Positions 43,229 to 52,237 of a stretch of DNA of 64,000 nucleotides are shown piece after piece. A model generated the notes under the pieces. That model made no database searches. It had not been told where the DNA came from and worked only from the letters and a program-made list of their open reading frames with translations. The first letter of the stretch is position 1; each line of letters starts with the position of its first letter. A program made the position numbers and the translations under genes. This stretch comes from Imperialibacter sp040222815 (GTDB lineage: Bacteria > Bacteroidota > Bacteroidia > Cytophagales > Cyclobacteriaceae): positions 248,001-312,000 of the forward strand of contig NZ_JAVKCH010000040.1 in assembly GCF_040222815.1 (NCBI RefSeq). The letters run 5' to 3'.

Positions 43229-43900
43229 ATGAAAAGATTGAATCCATTGACATTGCTATGTATCGCTTTGTTTTTTAGCCAATTAGCCGTGGGGCAATCC
43301 TACGATCTTCAACAATTGCTAAAGAGTGATGGTCTTACGGTCATCGACCGCAAAGTGACACCACTCAATGACGGCGGAAAAAAGGCGGTTTCCTTTTCCG
43401 ACAAAAGCGATGCAGGTGGCTATGCCCTGATCAAGGGGTTGGAATTCAGCGAAGGGACGATTGAAGTTGACATCAAAGGAAAAGACGTTCAGGGCAAGAA
43501 CTTTGTTGGCGTTGCTTTTCACGCTGTACCTGAAGACGGCAAGGAGACTGCCGCCGATATCGTTTATTTCCGTCCTTTCAATTTTAAATCAGGCGAACAA
43601 ATTCGTCGCAGCCACTCGGTACAGTATGTAAGCCCACCCCAGTGGGACTGGAGCGAGCTGAGGGAGAAGTATACCGGAAAATACGAAAATGAAATCCCCT
43701 CTCCACCTGATCCGAACGGCTGGTTTCATGCCCGCATAGAAGTAAAAGGCAAAGAAATCACTGTCTACGTCGACGACGCAAAAGAGCCTTGTTTAAAAGT
43801 GACCAAACTCAACGACAGAACCACGGGCAGCGTGGGCATATGGGTGGGTTACGCCACCAATGGTGACTTTGCAAATCTGACAGTCAAAAAGGCAAAATAA
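43229..43900 (+). CDS. secreted LamG/DUF1080-like protein
   Basis: 223 residues with a signal peptide ending in AVGQ. The single domain is a concanavalin-like sandwich: GTIEVDIKGKDVQGKNFVGV, ADIVYFRPFNFKSG, GWFHARIEVKGKEITVYVDD and GSVGIWVGYATNGDFANLTV. Such domains occur in 3-keto-disaccharide hydrolases and carbohydrate-binding proteins. No catalytic set is obvious. Its divergent neighbour carries a related extracytoplasmic domain, so they may sense and bind the same ligand. Confidence 0.8.
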   Translation: MKRLNPLTLLCIALFFSQLAVGQSYDLQQLLKSDGLTVIDRKVTPLNDGGKKAVSFSDKSDAGGYALIKGLEFSEGTIEVDIKGKDVQGKNFVGVAFHAVPEDGKETAADIVYFRPFNFKSGEQIRRSHSVQYVSPPQWDWSELREKYTGKYENEIPSPPDPNGWFHARIEVKGKEITVYVDDAKEPCLKVTKLNDRTTGSVGIWVGYATNGDFANLTVKKAK

Positions 43901-43985
43901 ACCGGAAAGGCGTTACCCTGGAAAAATAACTGTTCGAAATATTTTAATCCTGGCTATTGACACAGTCAGGGTTACTTCTATATAT

Positions 43986-44005
43986 TTACGTAAGCACTTA
44001 CGTAA
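43986..44005. promoter_or_regulatory. MarR-type operator of the MarR-GNAT gene
   Basis: TTACGTAAGCACTTACGTAA: two 9-bp perfect inverted arms with a 2-bp centre, ending 12 bp before the ATG of the MarR-GNAT fusion. Location and symmetry are those of an autoregulatory MarR site. Confidence 0.8.
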
Positions 44006-44017
44006 TTTAAATCATTT

Positions 44018-44962
44018 ATGGATTTTTATCAAATAGCTGGCAAAATGGCCGTAGGCAGCAGACTACGAAAACTCAGTGACACACTCACTGAAAACGCCGC
44101 CAAGGTATACGATGTTTATCAGGTTGATCTGGAGCCCAGGTGGTTCCCGGTATTCTACACCCTGGCGAAAACCGAGGGCCTTGGCGTAATGGAAATTGCA
44201 CAGAGTATAGGGCAAAGTCATGCCTCAGTCAGCCAGATAATCAAGAAGATGAAAAAGAAAGGGCTGATTGCCGAGGTCAAAGACGAAGCCGATGGCCGGA
44301 GAAGTGTGGTAGAGCTTTCAGCAAAAGGCAAAGAAGTGAGTGCAAAGCTGGAACAGCAAATGGTAGACGTCAAGAGCGCATCGGAAGAGTTGCTATCGGA
44401 AATGCAATACGATATGTGGAAATCCATCGAGGAAATGGAATTCCTGCTGGAACAGAGAAGCCTTTTCGACAGAGTAATGGCTAAAAGGAAAGAAAGAGAG
44501 GTGCAAAAAGTGAAAATCTTCGACTACGATGCTCAATATCAAAACGACTTTAAGCAGTTGAATATCGAATGGATCGAGGCTTACTTCAAGGTCGAGAAAA
44601 CGGATCTCCTTTATCTGGACAACCCCAAATCATACATCATCGACAAGGGTGGGCATATTTTTTTCGCTGAATACGACGGAGAAATCGTCGGGACGTGTGC
44701 CCTGGCAAAGATGGACAATGAAACTTTTGAACTGGCAAAGATGGGAGTAAGCCCCAAGGCCCAGGGTAAAAAGATAGGCTGGCTGCTCGGTCAGGCCTGT
44801 ATCGATAAAGCCAAAGCCTTAGGCGCAAAGCGTATATTTCTTGAGAGCAATACCCGGCTGGTGCCAGCTATCAATCTTTATCATAAATTGGGTTTCCAAA
44901 AGGTGACCGGACCTCCGTCGCCTTATGAGAGAGCCAACATACAAATGGAATTGATTTTATGA
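44018..44962 (+). CDS. MarR-GNAT fusion: HTH regulator with acetyltransferase domain
   Basis: 314 residues. Residues 1-150 are a MarR winged helix (AQSIGQSHASVSQIIKKMKK, EADGRRSVVELSAKG). Residues 160-314 are a GNAT acetyltransferase (GTCALAKMDNETFELAKMGV, SPKAQGKKIGWLLGQACIDK, KLGFQKVTGPPSPY). Fusions of this order are widespread and annotated as bifunctional. The acetyl acceptor is not known. The stop overlaps the start of a second GNAT gene (ATGA), so the pair is one operon. Confidence 0.92.
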   Translation: MDFYQIAGKMAVGSRLRKLSDTLTENAAKVYDVYQVDLEPRWFPVFYTLAKTEGLGVMEIAQSIGQSHASVSQIIKKMKKKGLIAEVKDEADGRRSVVELSAKGKEVSAKLEQQMVDVKSASEELLSEMQYDMWKSIEEMEFLLEQRSLFDRVMAKRKEREVQKVKIFDYDAQYQNDFKQLNIEWIEAYFKVEKTDLLYLDNPKSYIIDKGGHIFFAEYDGEIVGTCALAKMDNETFELAKMGVSPKAQGKKIGWLLGQACIDKAKALGAKRIFLESNTRLVPAINLYHKLGFQKVTGPPSPYERANIQMELIL

Positions 44963-45516
44963 GCAGCATTGTCTTTACCACGCCGACCTCTGACGATGAT
45001 CTACAGCAGATTCTTGATGTCCAGGAGAGAAATCAGCCCCATAATATAACACCGGAGCAGCTGGCCAAAGAAGGCTTTGTAACAGTGCGGCACAACCTGG
45101 ATTTGCTTCGTTCAATGAATGAATCTGCGCCTCAGGTCATCGCCAAAGATGGTGGTAAAGTGGTGGGCTACGCCCTGGTCATGCTCCAGTCATTTCAGGG
45201 TCTGATACCCGTATTAAAACCGATGTTTGTAACGCTTGAATCGCTCAGTTACCGGAACAGGCCTATGCAGTCATACAACTATTACGTGATAGGCCAGGTG
45301 TGTGTAGCTGAAGGATACCGTGGAAAGGGTGTTTTTGATGGAATGTACCAACAGCACAAAGCGTTGTATGCCAATCAATTCGACATGTGCATCACGGAGA
45401 TTGCCTCTAGAAACCCCCGGTCTCTCAGAGCTCACCAGCGGGTTGGGTTCCAAACCATACACACCTTTACCGATGCTACTGACACCTGGGATATCGTTGC
45501 CTGGGACTGGAGATAA
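44959..45516 (+). CDS. GNAT family N-acetyltransferase
   Basis: 185 residues with the GNAT acetyl-CoA loop seen in VIGQVCVAEGYRGKGVFDGM and the closing RVGFQTIHTFTDATDTWDIV. It overlaps the MarR-GNAT gene by 4 bp and is likely controlled by the operator at 43986. The substrate is unknown. Confidence 0.9.
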   Translation: MSSIVFTTPTSDDDLQQILDVQERNQPHNITPEQLAKEGFVTVRHNLDLLRSMNESAPQVIAKDGGKVVGYALVMLQSFQGLIPVLKPMFVTLESLSYRNRPMQSYNYYVIGQVCVAEGYRGKGVFDGMYQQHKALYANQFDMCITEIASRNPRSLRAHQRVGFQTIHTFTDATDTWDIVAWDWR

Positions 45517-45587
45517 GACAGATTAAAGAGATAAAGTAATCTATTTGAGATTATCTTATATTGGCTGTTGATAACATCCAACTACCT

Positions 45588-47987
45588 ATGAGACTTTATA
45601 CACTTGTTTTCTTTTTTACACTGCTCTTATTTGCCTCCTGCGAAAAAGAGGCAACGAAAACATCCAAAAAGCTACGTTTCAACACGCCCGCCAAAGTATT
45701 CGAAGAAGCCATGCCCATCGGCAACGGTCGCCTTGGTGCAATGATGTACGGCGGTGTTGCCAAAGAAAAGTTCTCATTGAATGAAGAAACACTTTGGTCA
45801 GGTGGGCCTGTCGATGCCAACATGAACCCGGGGGCATACAAGCATCTCCCAGCGGTAAGAGCAGCCCTTTTCAACGAAAACTACCAGCTGGCTGATAGCC
45901 TCGTCCGCAATATGCAGGGCTCCTTCTCACAGGCTTATGAACCCATGGGCTTTCTTACCATTAATTTCGACCATGCTGGCGACCCAACTAAGTATAACAG
46001 GTCGCTTGACTTAAGCCGGGGCATCGCAACTGTTGACTATGAAATAAATGGCACAGCTTTTCATAGAGAAAGCTTTGTGTCATTCCCTGATCAGGTAATG
46101 CTGGTGAGGCTTTCTGCTGAAGGAAATGACAAGCTAAATTTTGAATTGGGCCTCAATAGTAAACTTCCGTTTTCCACTGTAGCAGAGGGAGCACAGGTGA
46201 CCATGAAAGGCTTCTCTCCCATCAAGTCGGAGCCAAGCTATCGGGGCGATATGCCCGATGCGGTGAGGTATGATAGCTTGAAGAGCATGCGTTTCTGCAC
46301 CATTGCCAAGGTGCTGTCGACCGACGGAACCTCCACTACCACCGACGATCAAGTAAAAGTGTCGGGGGCCTCGTATGCCATCATTGCACTTTCCGGTGGC
46401 ACCAGCTTCAATGGATTCGACAAGCAACCTGGCACACAGGGAAAAGACGAGATTGCCGCCGCCATACAGTATCTCACCAAAGCTGAAGGCTCCGATTACG
46501 ACATTTTATTGACAAGGCACAAAGAAGACTTTGGTAAACTATTCGATAGGGTGTCCATTGACCTTGGGCACTCGGCGGCCGATACGTTACCCACACCTGA
46601 ACGCCTCAAGCGCTTTACGGCAGGTGAAGCAGACCCTGACCTTGCGGCTCTTTACTTCCAATACGGACGCTATCTGCTCATCAGCAGCTCAAGACCCGGC
46701 GGCATCCCCGCCAACCTACAGGGTATCTGGAACGAGCATGTGCGTCCGCCCTGGAGCAGCAATTACACCACCAACATCAATGTGGAAATGAACTACTGGC
46801 CGGTGGAGGTGGCTAACCTGTCGGAACTGCATGAGCCGCTTCTACAATTCGTCGGAAAGCTGGCGCAAACTGGCAAAGTCACTGCCAAAAACTTCTACGA
46901 TGCAGACGGATGGGCGCTTCATCACAACTCAGATATTTGGGCAATGACCAACCCCGTAGGTGATTTTGGGAATGGTTATCCCGGCTGGGCCAACTGGAGC
47001 ATGGGTGGCCCATGGATCAGCACCCACCTTTGGGAGCACTTCGCCTTTTCCAGAGACACAGTCTTTCTTGAAAACCACGCCTATGACTTGATGAAAGGAG
47101 CCGCTCAGTTCTGCCTCGATTACCTGGTAGAAGGGCCCGATGGTTACCTGGTCTCCGCCCCGTCCACCTCGCCCGAAAACGACTACATCACCGACAAAGG
47201 ATACGTAGGCGCCACCTTCTATGGCGGAACGGCAGACCATGCCATGATCCGGGAGTTGTTTATCGACCTTATTGAGGCAACGAAGGTACTTAACAGGGAT
47301 GAAGATTTGAGGAAGGAGCTGGAAAGCACATTGGACAAGCTGTACCCCTATCAGGTGGGCCAGAAAGGAAACCTACAGGAGTGGTACCACGACTGGGAGG
47401 ACAAAGACCCTCACCACAGGCATATTTCCCATTTGTTCAGCATTTACCCTGGGCACTCTATCACCACAAACAGCACACCGGATTTGATGAAGGCGGCCCG
47501 TCGTTCACTTGAACTGCGCACCAACAATGGCACCGGCTGGTCTATTTCATGGAAAATCTCTTTGTGGGCCCGGTTGCTGGATGGAGATATGGCGCTGGAT
47601 GCCATCAAAAAGCTTTTCAATTACATCGGTACAGAGGAAGGCGTGCAATACCAGGGCGGCGGCACCTACCCTAACCTGATGGACGCCCACCCACCTTTTC
47701 AGATTGACGGAAACTTCGGAGGCACAGCCGGCATTGCCGAAATGCTACTGCAAAGCCATGAAGGAGTCATCCATTTACTACCAGCGTTGCCTTCTGAGTG
47801 GAAATCCGGAAAAATCACCGGGTTGCGTGCACGTGGTGCCGTAACCGTCGATATAGAGTGGAAAGACGGGAAGCTGGTATCGGCAGTCATCAGTCCTGAC
47901 TATGACGGGGAATACACGATCAGATTCGGAGATAAAATGCAGACTATAGCGGCGAAAAAAGGAAGTAGGCAATCGATAAAATTCTAA
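45588..47987 (+). CDS. GH95-type glycoside hydrolase, lipoprotein (alpha-L-fucosidase-like)
   Basis: 799 residues from ATG 45588, which gives MRLYTLVFFFTLLLFASCEK with a lipobox; the TTG further upstream adds nothing typical. The N-terminal domain shows FEEAMPIGNGRLGAMMYGG and LNEETLWSGGP, a GH95 hallmark. The (alpha/alpha)6 barrel has NLQGIWNE, NYTTNINVEMNYWPVE, HHNSDIWAM and GNFGGTAGIAEMLLQS. GH95 enzymes release fucose or galactose from alpha-1,2 linkages by inversion. A surface or periplasmic role in glycan breakdown is expected. The TfoX-like gene follows 4 bp downstream. Confidence 0.92.
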   Translation: MRLYTLVFFFTLLLFASCEKEATKTSKKLRFNTPAKVFEEAMPIGNGRLGAMMYGGVAKEKFSLNEETLWSGGPVDANMNPGAYKHLPAVRAALFNENYQLADSLVRNMQGSFSQAYEPMGFLTINFDHAGDPTKYNRSLDLSRGIATVDYEINGTAFHRESFVSFPDQVMLVRLSAEGNDKLNFELGLNSKLPFSTVAEGAQVTMKGFSPIKSEPSYRGDMPDAVRYDSLKSMRFCTIAKVLSTDGTSTTTDDQVKVSGASYAIIALSGGTSFNGFDKQPGTQGKDEIAAAIQYLTKAEGSDYDILLTRHKEDFGKLFDRVSIDLGHSAADTLPTPERLKRFTAGEADPDLAALYFQYGRYLLISSSRPGGIPANLQGIWNEHVRPPWSSNYTTNINVEMNYWPVEVANLSELHEPLLQFVGKLAQTGKVTAKNFYDADGWALHHNSDIWAMTNPVGDFGNGYPGWANWSMGGPWISTHLWEHFAFSRDTVFLENHAYDLMKGAAQFCLDYLVEGPDGYLVSAPSTSPENDYITDKGYVGATFYGGTADHAMIRELFIDLIEATKVLNRDEDLRKELESTLDKLYPYQVGQKGNLQEWYHDWEDKDPHHRHISHLFSIYPGHSITTNSTPDLMKAARRSLELRTNNGTGWSISWKISLWARLLDGDMALDAIKKLFNYIGTEEGVQYQGGGTYPNLMDAHPPFQIDGNFGGTAGIAEMLLQSHEGVIHLLPALPSEWKSGKITGLRARGAVTVDIEWKDGKLVSAVISPDYDGEYTIRFGDKMQTIAAKKGSRQSIKF

Positions 47988-47991
47988 CAAT

Positions 47992-48339
47992 ATGGCGTAC
48001 GATGAGCACCTCGCTGAGCGAATTGGCCAAAGCCTGAAATCACTCAAGGTTTCGTTTGAAGCCAAAAAGATGATGGGAGGGCTTTGCTACCTCGTCGATG
48101 GGAAAATGACCGTGGGTATTGTGAAAAATCAATTGATGGCCCGCATTGACCCTGATATCTACGAGAAAGCACTACAACGAAAAGGAGCCAAGGAGATGGA
48201 CTTCACTGGCCGACCAATGAAAGGTTATGTGTTCGTGTCACCTGAAGGCATGGATTTGGACGATGACCTGGACTATTGGGTCAGGTTGGCAGTTGAATTT
48301 AACCCCAAGGCCAAGGCAAGTAAAAAGAAGGGTGCTTAA
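47992..48339 (+). CDS. TfoX N-terminal domain protein
   Basis: 115 residues with the TfoX/Sxy N-terminal fold: AERIGQSLKSL, KKMMGGLCYLVDGKMTVGIV, MDFTGRPMKGYVFVSPEG. The C-terminal helical half of full TfoX is absent. Small proteins of this type are common and mostly uncharacterised. It lies 4 bp after the GH95 gene, and its stop overlaps the stop of the convergent Uma2 gene. Confidence 0.9.
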   Translation: MAYDEHLAERIGQSLKSLKVSFEAKKMMGGLCYLVDGKMTVGIVKNQLMARIDPDIYEKALQRKGAKEMDFTGRPMKGYVFVSPEGMDLDDDLDYWVRLAVEFNPKAKASKKKGA

Positions 48340-48950
48340 AAAATCTCTTTCACCCTCAAATTAAAACCAACAAGCACGTTAGACTGAATTTCGTCCTCCC
48401 CAATAAACCGATTTCGAAGTTCGAATTTTCCATTATCACCCAGCACAAAAATTTCGACAATCTCCTCACCTGGATACACTATCCAATATTCCCTAACACC
48501 GCTTTCTTCGTACAGGCTGTATTTGTTTTTCAGATCCTTCGCTGCTGTAAAGGGAGAAAGTATTTCCACGACCAGGTCAGGAGCACCTATGCATCCTTTG
48601 TCGTCTAATTTGTTCTGGTCACAAATCACCACGATATCCGGTTGAACGACATTGAATATTTCTTTGTCTTCGCTACCTTTCTTGGCTGGGAGTCGGACAT
48701 CAAAAGGTGCCATGTAAACCTCACATCTCTGACCCTGAAGGAAGTTGTAAACTCTGGCACCTAGGTCAATACTTACCTTTTGATGCTTGCGGTTAGGGCC
48801 AGGCGACATATGAAAAATCTTACCTTTGATCAGTTCCACACGGTCTTCAAAAGTCCACCGTAAGTAATCGGCATAGGAATAGACTGCTCCCGAATCAAGA
48901 AGCGTAATGTCGTCGATATTTTCCTCTGGTATGTTATATTTTACTGGCAT
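48336..48950 (-). CDS. Uma2 family endonuclease-fold protein (DUF820)
   Basis: 204 residues. The PD-(D/E)xK-type core reads VQPDIVVICDQNKLD and CIGAPDLVVEILSPFTAAKD, followed by KYSLYEESGVREYWIV, all typical of Uma2. Many genomes carry several copies, and an active role is unproven. It stands alone and converges with the TfoX-like gene; the two stop codons share bases. Confidence 0.9.
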   Translation of the reverse strand: MPVKYNIPEENIDDITLLDSGAVYSYADYLRWTFEDRVELIKGKIFHMSPGPNRKHQKVSIDLGARVYNFLQGQRCEVYMAPFDVRLPAKKGSEDKEIFNVVQPDIVVICDQNKLDDKGCIGAPDLVVEILSPFTAAKDLKNKYSLYEESGVREYWIVYPGEEIVEIFVLGDNGKFELRNRFIGEDEIQSNVLVGFNLRVKEIF

Positions 48951-48985
48951 TATATAAATATAAAGACTTAACGCCTCTTTCTAAA

Positions 48986-49016
48986 CAAAAACCCCAACCA
49001 CTTTGAATGATTGGGG
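48986..49016 (-). terminator. Rho-independent terminator of the rhodanese gene
   Basis: On the minus strand a CCCCAA/TTGGGG stem with further pairing is followed by a T-rich run. It lies 27 bp after the rhodanese stop. Confidence 0.75.
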
Positions 49017-49042
49017 TCAGTATATGTTTAGTAGACTTGCAA

Positions 49043-49357
49043 TTAGCTCACATTCATGTTCGGGTCGAACTCAGCCTTCCAGGCCAAAATTCCACCGGCC
49101 AGGTTATAGGCATTATCAAGCCCCTTTCTTTCGAGAAACTCCACAACCGTACCGCTTCTTCTTCCGCTTCTACAGTACACCACCACCTGCTTGCCTTTCT
49201 CCACTTTATCGATGTTGTCGGCCATGTTGCCCATAGGTATGTGCAGCCCACCAATATTGGCCTGAGCCACTTCATTGGGCTCTCTTACGTCAATTAGCTG
49301 AAAGTCAGCTCCTGAATCCATCAGTTTTTTCAGTTCGTTTACACTTATTTCCTTCAT
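49043..49357 (-). CDS. rhodanese-like sulfurtransferase
   Basis: 104 residues with the active loop VVVYCRSGRRSG, in which C62 is the likely persulfide carrier, and the entry FQLIDVREPNEVA. Such single-domain rhodaneses move sulfane sulfur in the cytosol. It is transcribed divergently from metZ, a sulfur-assimilation gene, which fits a shared sulfur theme. Confidence 0.93.
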   Translation of the reverse strand: MKEISVNELKKLMDSGADFQLIDVREPNEVAQANIGGLHIPMGNMADNIDKVEKGKQVVVYCRSGRRSGTVVEFLERKGLDNAYNLAGGILAWKAEFDPNMNVS

Positions 49358-49450
49358 GGCTATTCCCGTTCTTTAATCTTCGAAGATCAAATTAAGTCCT
49401 TCAAAAAACAACAATTAAATGCTTAATCAGTATTTAAAGCCACTAATTTT

Positions 49451-49481
49451 TTTGAAAAGTTCCAAATAAGCCTTCACTTTG
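49451..49481 (+). promoter_or_regulatory. Bacteroidota-type promoter of metZ
   Basis: TTTG at 49451 is spaced 19 bp from TCACTTTG at 49474, close to the TTTG/TAnnTTTG pattern (one mismatch). It ends 27 bp before the metZ start codon. Confidence 0.55.
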
Positions 49482-49508
49482 TCGCCTTCAATTTTGTAGT
49501 TACAGCAT

Positions 49509-50690
49509 ATGAGCAGCAAAAAACATTTCGAAACCAACGCCATCCGTATACAGGCAGAACGTTCTTCACAACGAGAACACAGTGTGCCCATCTACGCCAC
49601 GTCTAGTTTCGTATTCGATAATGCTGAGCAAGCCCGTGCGTTATTTGCCAATGAGGAGCAAGGCAACATATACAGCCGGTTTTCTAACCCCAATAATGAT
49701 GAATTTATCGAGAAGCTGTGTCTGTTAGAAGGAACAGAGGACGGTATGGCCATGGCCTCGGGTATGGCAGCCATGTTCACCAGCATGGCGGCTTTTCTGA
49801 ACAGCGGCGACCATATCATCGCTTCCCGTTCTGTCTTCGGCTCCACCCACCAGATCCTGACACAGCTTTTCCCTCGCTGGGGTATCACACATACTTACGT
49901 AGACCTGAGCGACCCCGCTGAAGTATGGGAAAAAGCTGTAACACCCAATACAAAAATGGTATTTGCAGAAACTCCCTCTAACCCAGCGCTCGACTTGATA
50001 GACCTGGAGTGGTTAGGGAAGTTCGGTAAAAAGCACAACCTGATTGTCAATATCGACAACTGCTTTGCTACCCCTTACCTGCAAAACCCAGCCAAATACG
50101 GTGTGCACATCGTTACCCACTCAGCCACTAAGTTTATCGACGGCCAGGGAAGAGCGATTGGCGGTGCTGTGCTCGGCAGCAAAGAGCATATCGAAAAAGT
50201 AAGGTTCTTCGCCCGACACACTGGCCCTGCCATGTCTCCATTTAATGGTTGGATTCTCTCCAAGAGCCTGGAAACACTGGCGGTGAGAATGGAAAAACAC
50301 TGTGACAATGCACTAAAACTAGCCACTCACCTGGAAAGCCACCCCGAGGTGGTTTGGGTGAAATATCCTTTCCTTCCTTCTCACCCGCAACAGGCGTTGG
50401 CAAAAAAACAAATGACCCTTGGCGGCGGCCTGGTCACCTTCGAGCTGGGTGGTGGAGTAGAAAGAGGCAAGAGATTCCTCAATGCACTGAAAATGATCTC
50501 TTTCTCAGCCAATTTGGGCGACACACGTACCATTGCCACTCACCCTGCCTCCACTACTCACTCGAAGCTCAACGCAGAAGAGAAAAAAGTGGTGGGCATC
50601 ACCGATGGACTCATCAGGGTGTCAGTAGGCCTGGAGCACCTTGATGACGTAATTGCCGACTTAGAGCAGGCAATTGAGGCATCGAAATAG
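49509..50690 (+). CDS. metZ: O-succinylhomoserine sulfhydrylase-type PLP enzyme
   Basis: 393 residues of the Cys/Met metabolism PLP family. The N-terminus has THSVPIYATSSFVFDNAEQA-type sequence, then EGTEDGMAMASGMAAMF, and the PLP lysine is K208 in HSATKFIDGQGR. The pair TKFIDGQGR is the signature that separates MetZ from cystathionine synthases. It makes homocysteine from O-succinylhomoserine and sulfide in methionine synthesis. The promoter region is at 49451. Next to it is a rhodanese gene, divergently oriented. Confidence 0.85.
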   Translation: MSSKKHFETNAIRIQAERSSQREHSVPIYATSSFVFDNAEQARALFANEEQGNIYSRFSNPNNDEFIEKLCLLEGTEDGMAMASGMAAMFTSMAAFLNSGDHIIASRSVFGSTHQILTQLFPRWGITHTYVDLSDPAEVWEKAVTPNTKMVFAETPSNPALDLIDLEWLGKFGKKHNLIVNIDNCFATPYLQNPAKYGVHIVTHSATKFIDGQGRAIGGAVLGSKEHIEKVRFFARHTGPAMSPFNGWILSKSLETLAVRMEKHCDNALKLATHLESHPEVVWVKYPFLPSHPQQALAKKQMTLGGGLVTFELGGGVERGKRFLNALKMISFSANLGDTRTIATHPASTTHSKLNAEEKKVVGITDGLIRVSVGLEHLDDVIADLEQAIEASK

Positions 50691-50786
50691 CAATCAAATA
50701 CTGGTGGCAATAAAGCATCAACCCCAGCTATCAGTTGATGCAAGATAACTGAGCTGAGGCTGATGACAACTTTGCCGTAAGTGACT

Positions 50787-51854
50787 TTATATTTTAAAGA
50801 ACCACGAGCAATTGGGCAGCGGAAAGGAGTACACATCTCCATCTTGAAATACCGTTACGCCAGCCAATGCAATTTGGAAAGCCCTCCCTTCCCTATGCTG
50901 AAATCTTACTCCGGGCATCAAAACCAACGCTGAGAATCTTTCATAACCAGACTCATCCGAGATTCTTACCGAAGTAAGCATTCCATTGCTGTCGTAGTTC
51001 TCGTGCCATCCGCTGTTTTTGCGGTATTGGCTGGCGACAAAAAACATTGAGTCAAATATGAAGCTTGACTTACTACCTACCGGTGTTACACCGGCAATCG
51101 AGAACGACGGCGCCTTTGCCATCCCGTTTTTTTCTGATCGGTAGGGAATGTTGGGGTAGTAGTATCCTCCAGATTCGTCGGCAGTAACAGGGTAAACGCC
51201 GGGCTCAGAATAATAGCTTTCCCCACCTAGCTTTATGTACAAATACCCGGCCGAAAAGGTAATATTGCTCCTTCGGTCTCCGAAAGTCACCATCCCCCAG
51301 TGGAGGCCTCCTGCACCTTTAAAGCTGTTGAGATAACCGGACGAGCCAAGAAGTGTCCCGACACCAAAACTAACTTTCTCATTCCGTGTCGGAATGGATA
51401 ACTTGAACACTCCGACGAATGGGCTGGCTATCCAGGTAGACATGATGCCCGCAGAAAAGTTGTCGGCCAGGGAGAAATGAACTTCAGGCCCGTAAAGGTT
51501 GAGCATGCCATAGTCCTCCCCTTTCCTGATCGGCAATGCATTGGTAGTGAAATAGTACCTTGTACTAAACGGATCATTGCTCTGGTACTCTCCCGTTAGG
51601 GCAATGCGATCCGACTCGGCGAAGGGCCTGATAGTTTTGACATCGCTCTTGGGTATATAAATTTTCCCAAGGTTCTCCGTTTCAAGAAGTATTTCTCTCC
51701 CATCATCGCTCACAATAACGCCTACTCTTACAATACCATCGTGAGTAGTGACAACCACCCTTTCTGCCAAGCCATTGGCAGCTGGTTCCTGTGCACATGC
51801 TGCAAATGAAATAACAAGAGCAGCCACAAATGAAAAAATCAGTTTTGCTTTCAT
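50787..51854 (-). CDS. secreted beta-barrel-like protein of unknown function
   Basis: 355 residues with signal peptide ending in AACAQ. The first 60 residues of the mature part (VVVTTHDGIVRVGVIV, EILLETENLGKIYIPKSDVK) form a small beta domain, and the rest is strand-rich with terminal aromatic residues, consistent with an outer-membrane barrel. No family is recognised. It is divergent from gcvT and lies beyond metZ. Confidence 0.7.
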   Translation of the reverse strand: MKAKLIFSFVAALVISFAACAQEPAANGLAERVVVTTHDGIVRVGVIVSDDGREILLETENLGKIYIPKSDVKTIRPFAESDRIALTGEYQSNDPFSTRYYFTTNALPIRKGEDYGMLNLYGPEVHFSLADNFSAGIMSTWIASPFVGVFKLSIPTRNEKVSFGVGTLLGSSGYLNSFKGAGGLHWGMVTFGDRRSNITFSAGYLYIKLGGESYYSEPGVYPVTADESGGYYYPNIPYRSEKNGMAKAPSFSIAGVTPVGSKSSFIFDSMFFVASQYRKNSGWHENYDSNGMLTSVRISDESGYERFSALVLMPGVRFQHREGRAFQIALAGVTVFQDGDVYSFPLPNCSWFFKI

Positions 51855-52237
51855 GGTACGAATCGTTTAAAAAATGATACTGGCCTTATAAAAAATCTTA
51901 AGTTCAACACGTGAATTCCAGGTCGGGCAAGCACTATCAGCTATAGCCTCCGCCTTTAAAAAAAAACTCGCATAAGGATGCTGAGCAATAACACGGGATC
52001 AAAAAGTAGCGATAGCATGCTACCCGCTATGGTAGGTTCTGCAAAAAGTCGGCCAATTCCTATTTATTGAAAGTCGCTAAACGATCAAAAAGTACTATTC
52101 CCATCCCAGTGAACATCAAGGCAATAACCTTCGCCAGGCTATTCCGTCACCCTAATATTATATTCTGGAGCGGATCATATACTGTCCCTTGCCAAATATT
52201 ACTACTTTTGCAGCTTCCGAATAAACAGCAAAAAAGA
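51855..52237. other. intergenic region between the secreted barrel gene and gcvT
   Basis: No gene or known riboswitch was seen. A hairpin with TAGCATGCTA at its tip lies near 52005-52034. The right end holds a probable gcvT promoter element at 52203. Confidence 0.5.
52203..52210 (+). promoter_or_regulatory. probable -7 element of gcvT
   Basis: TACTTTTG fits TAnnTTTG and ends 28 bp before the gcvT ATG. No good -33 element was found at the usual spacing, so support is partial. Confidence 0.4.

Noticed and set aside
51855..52237. glycine riboswitch before gcvT
   Set aside because: No tandem aptamer-like conserved core was found by eye; only a simple hairpin is visible.
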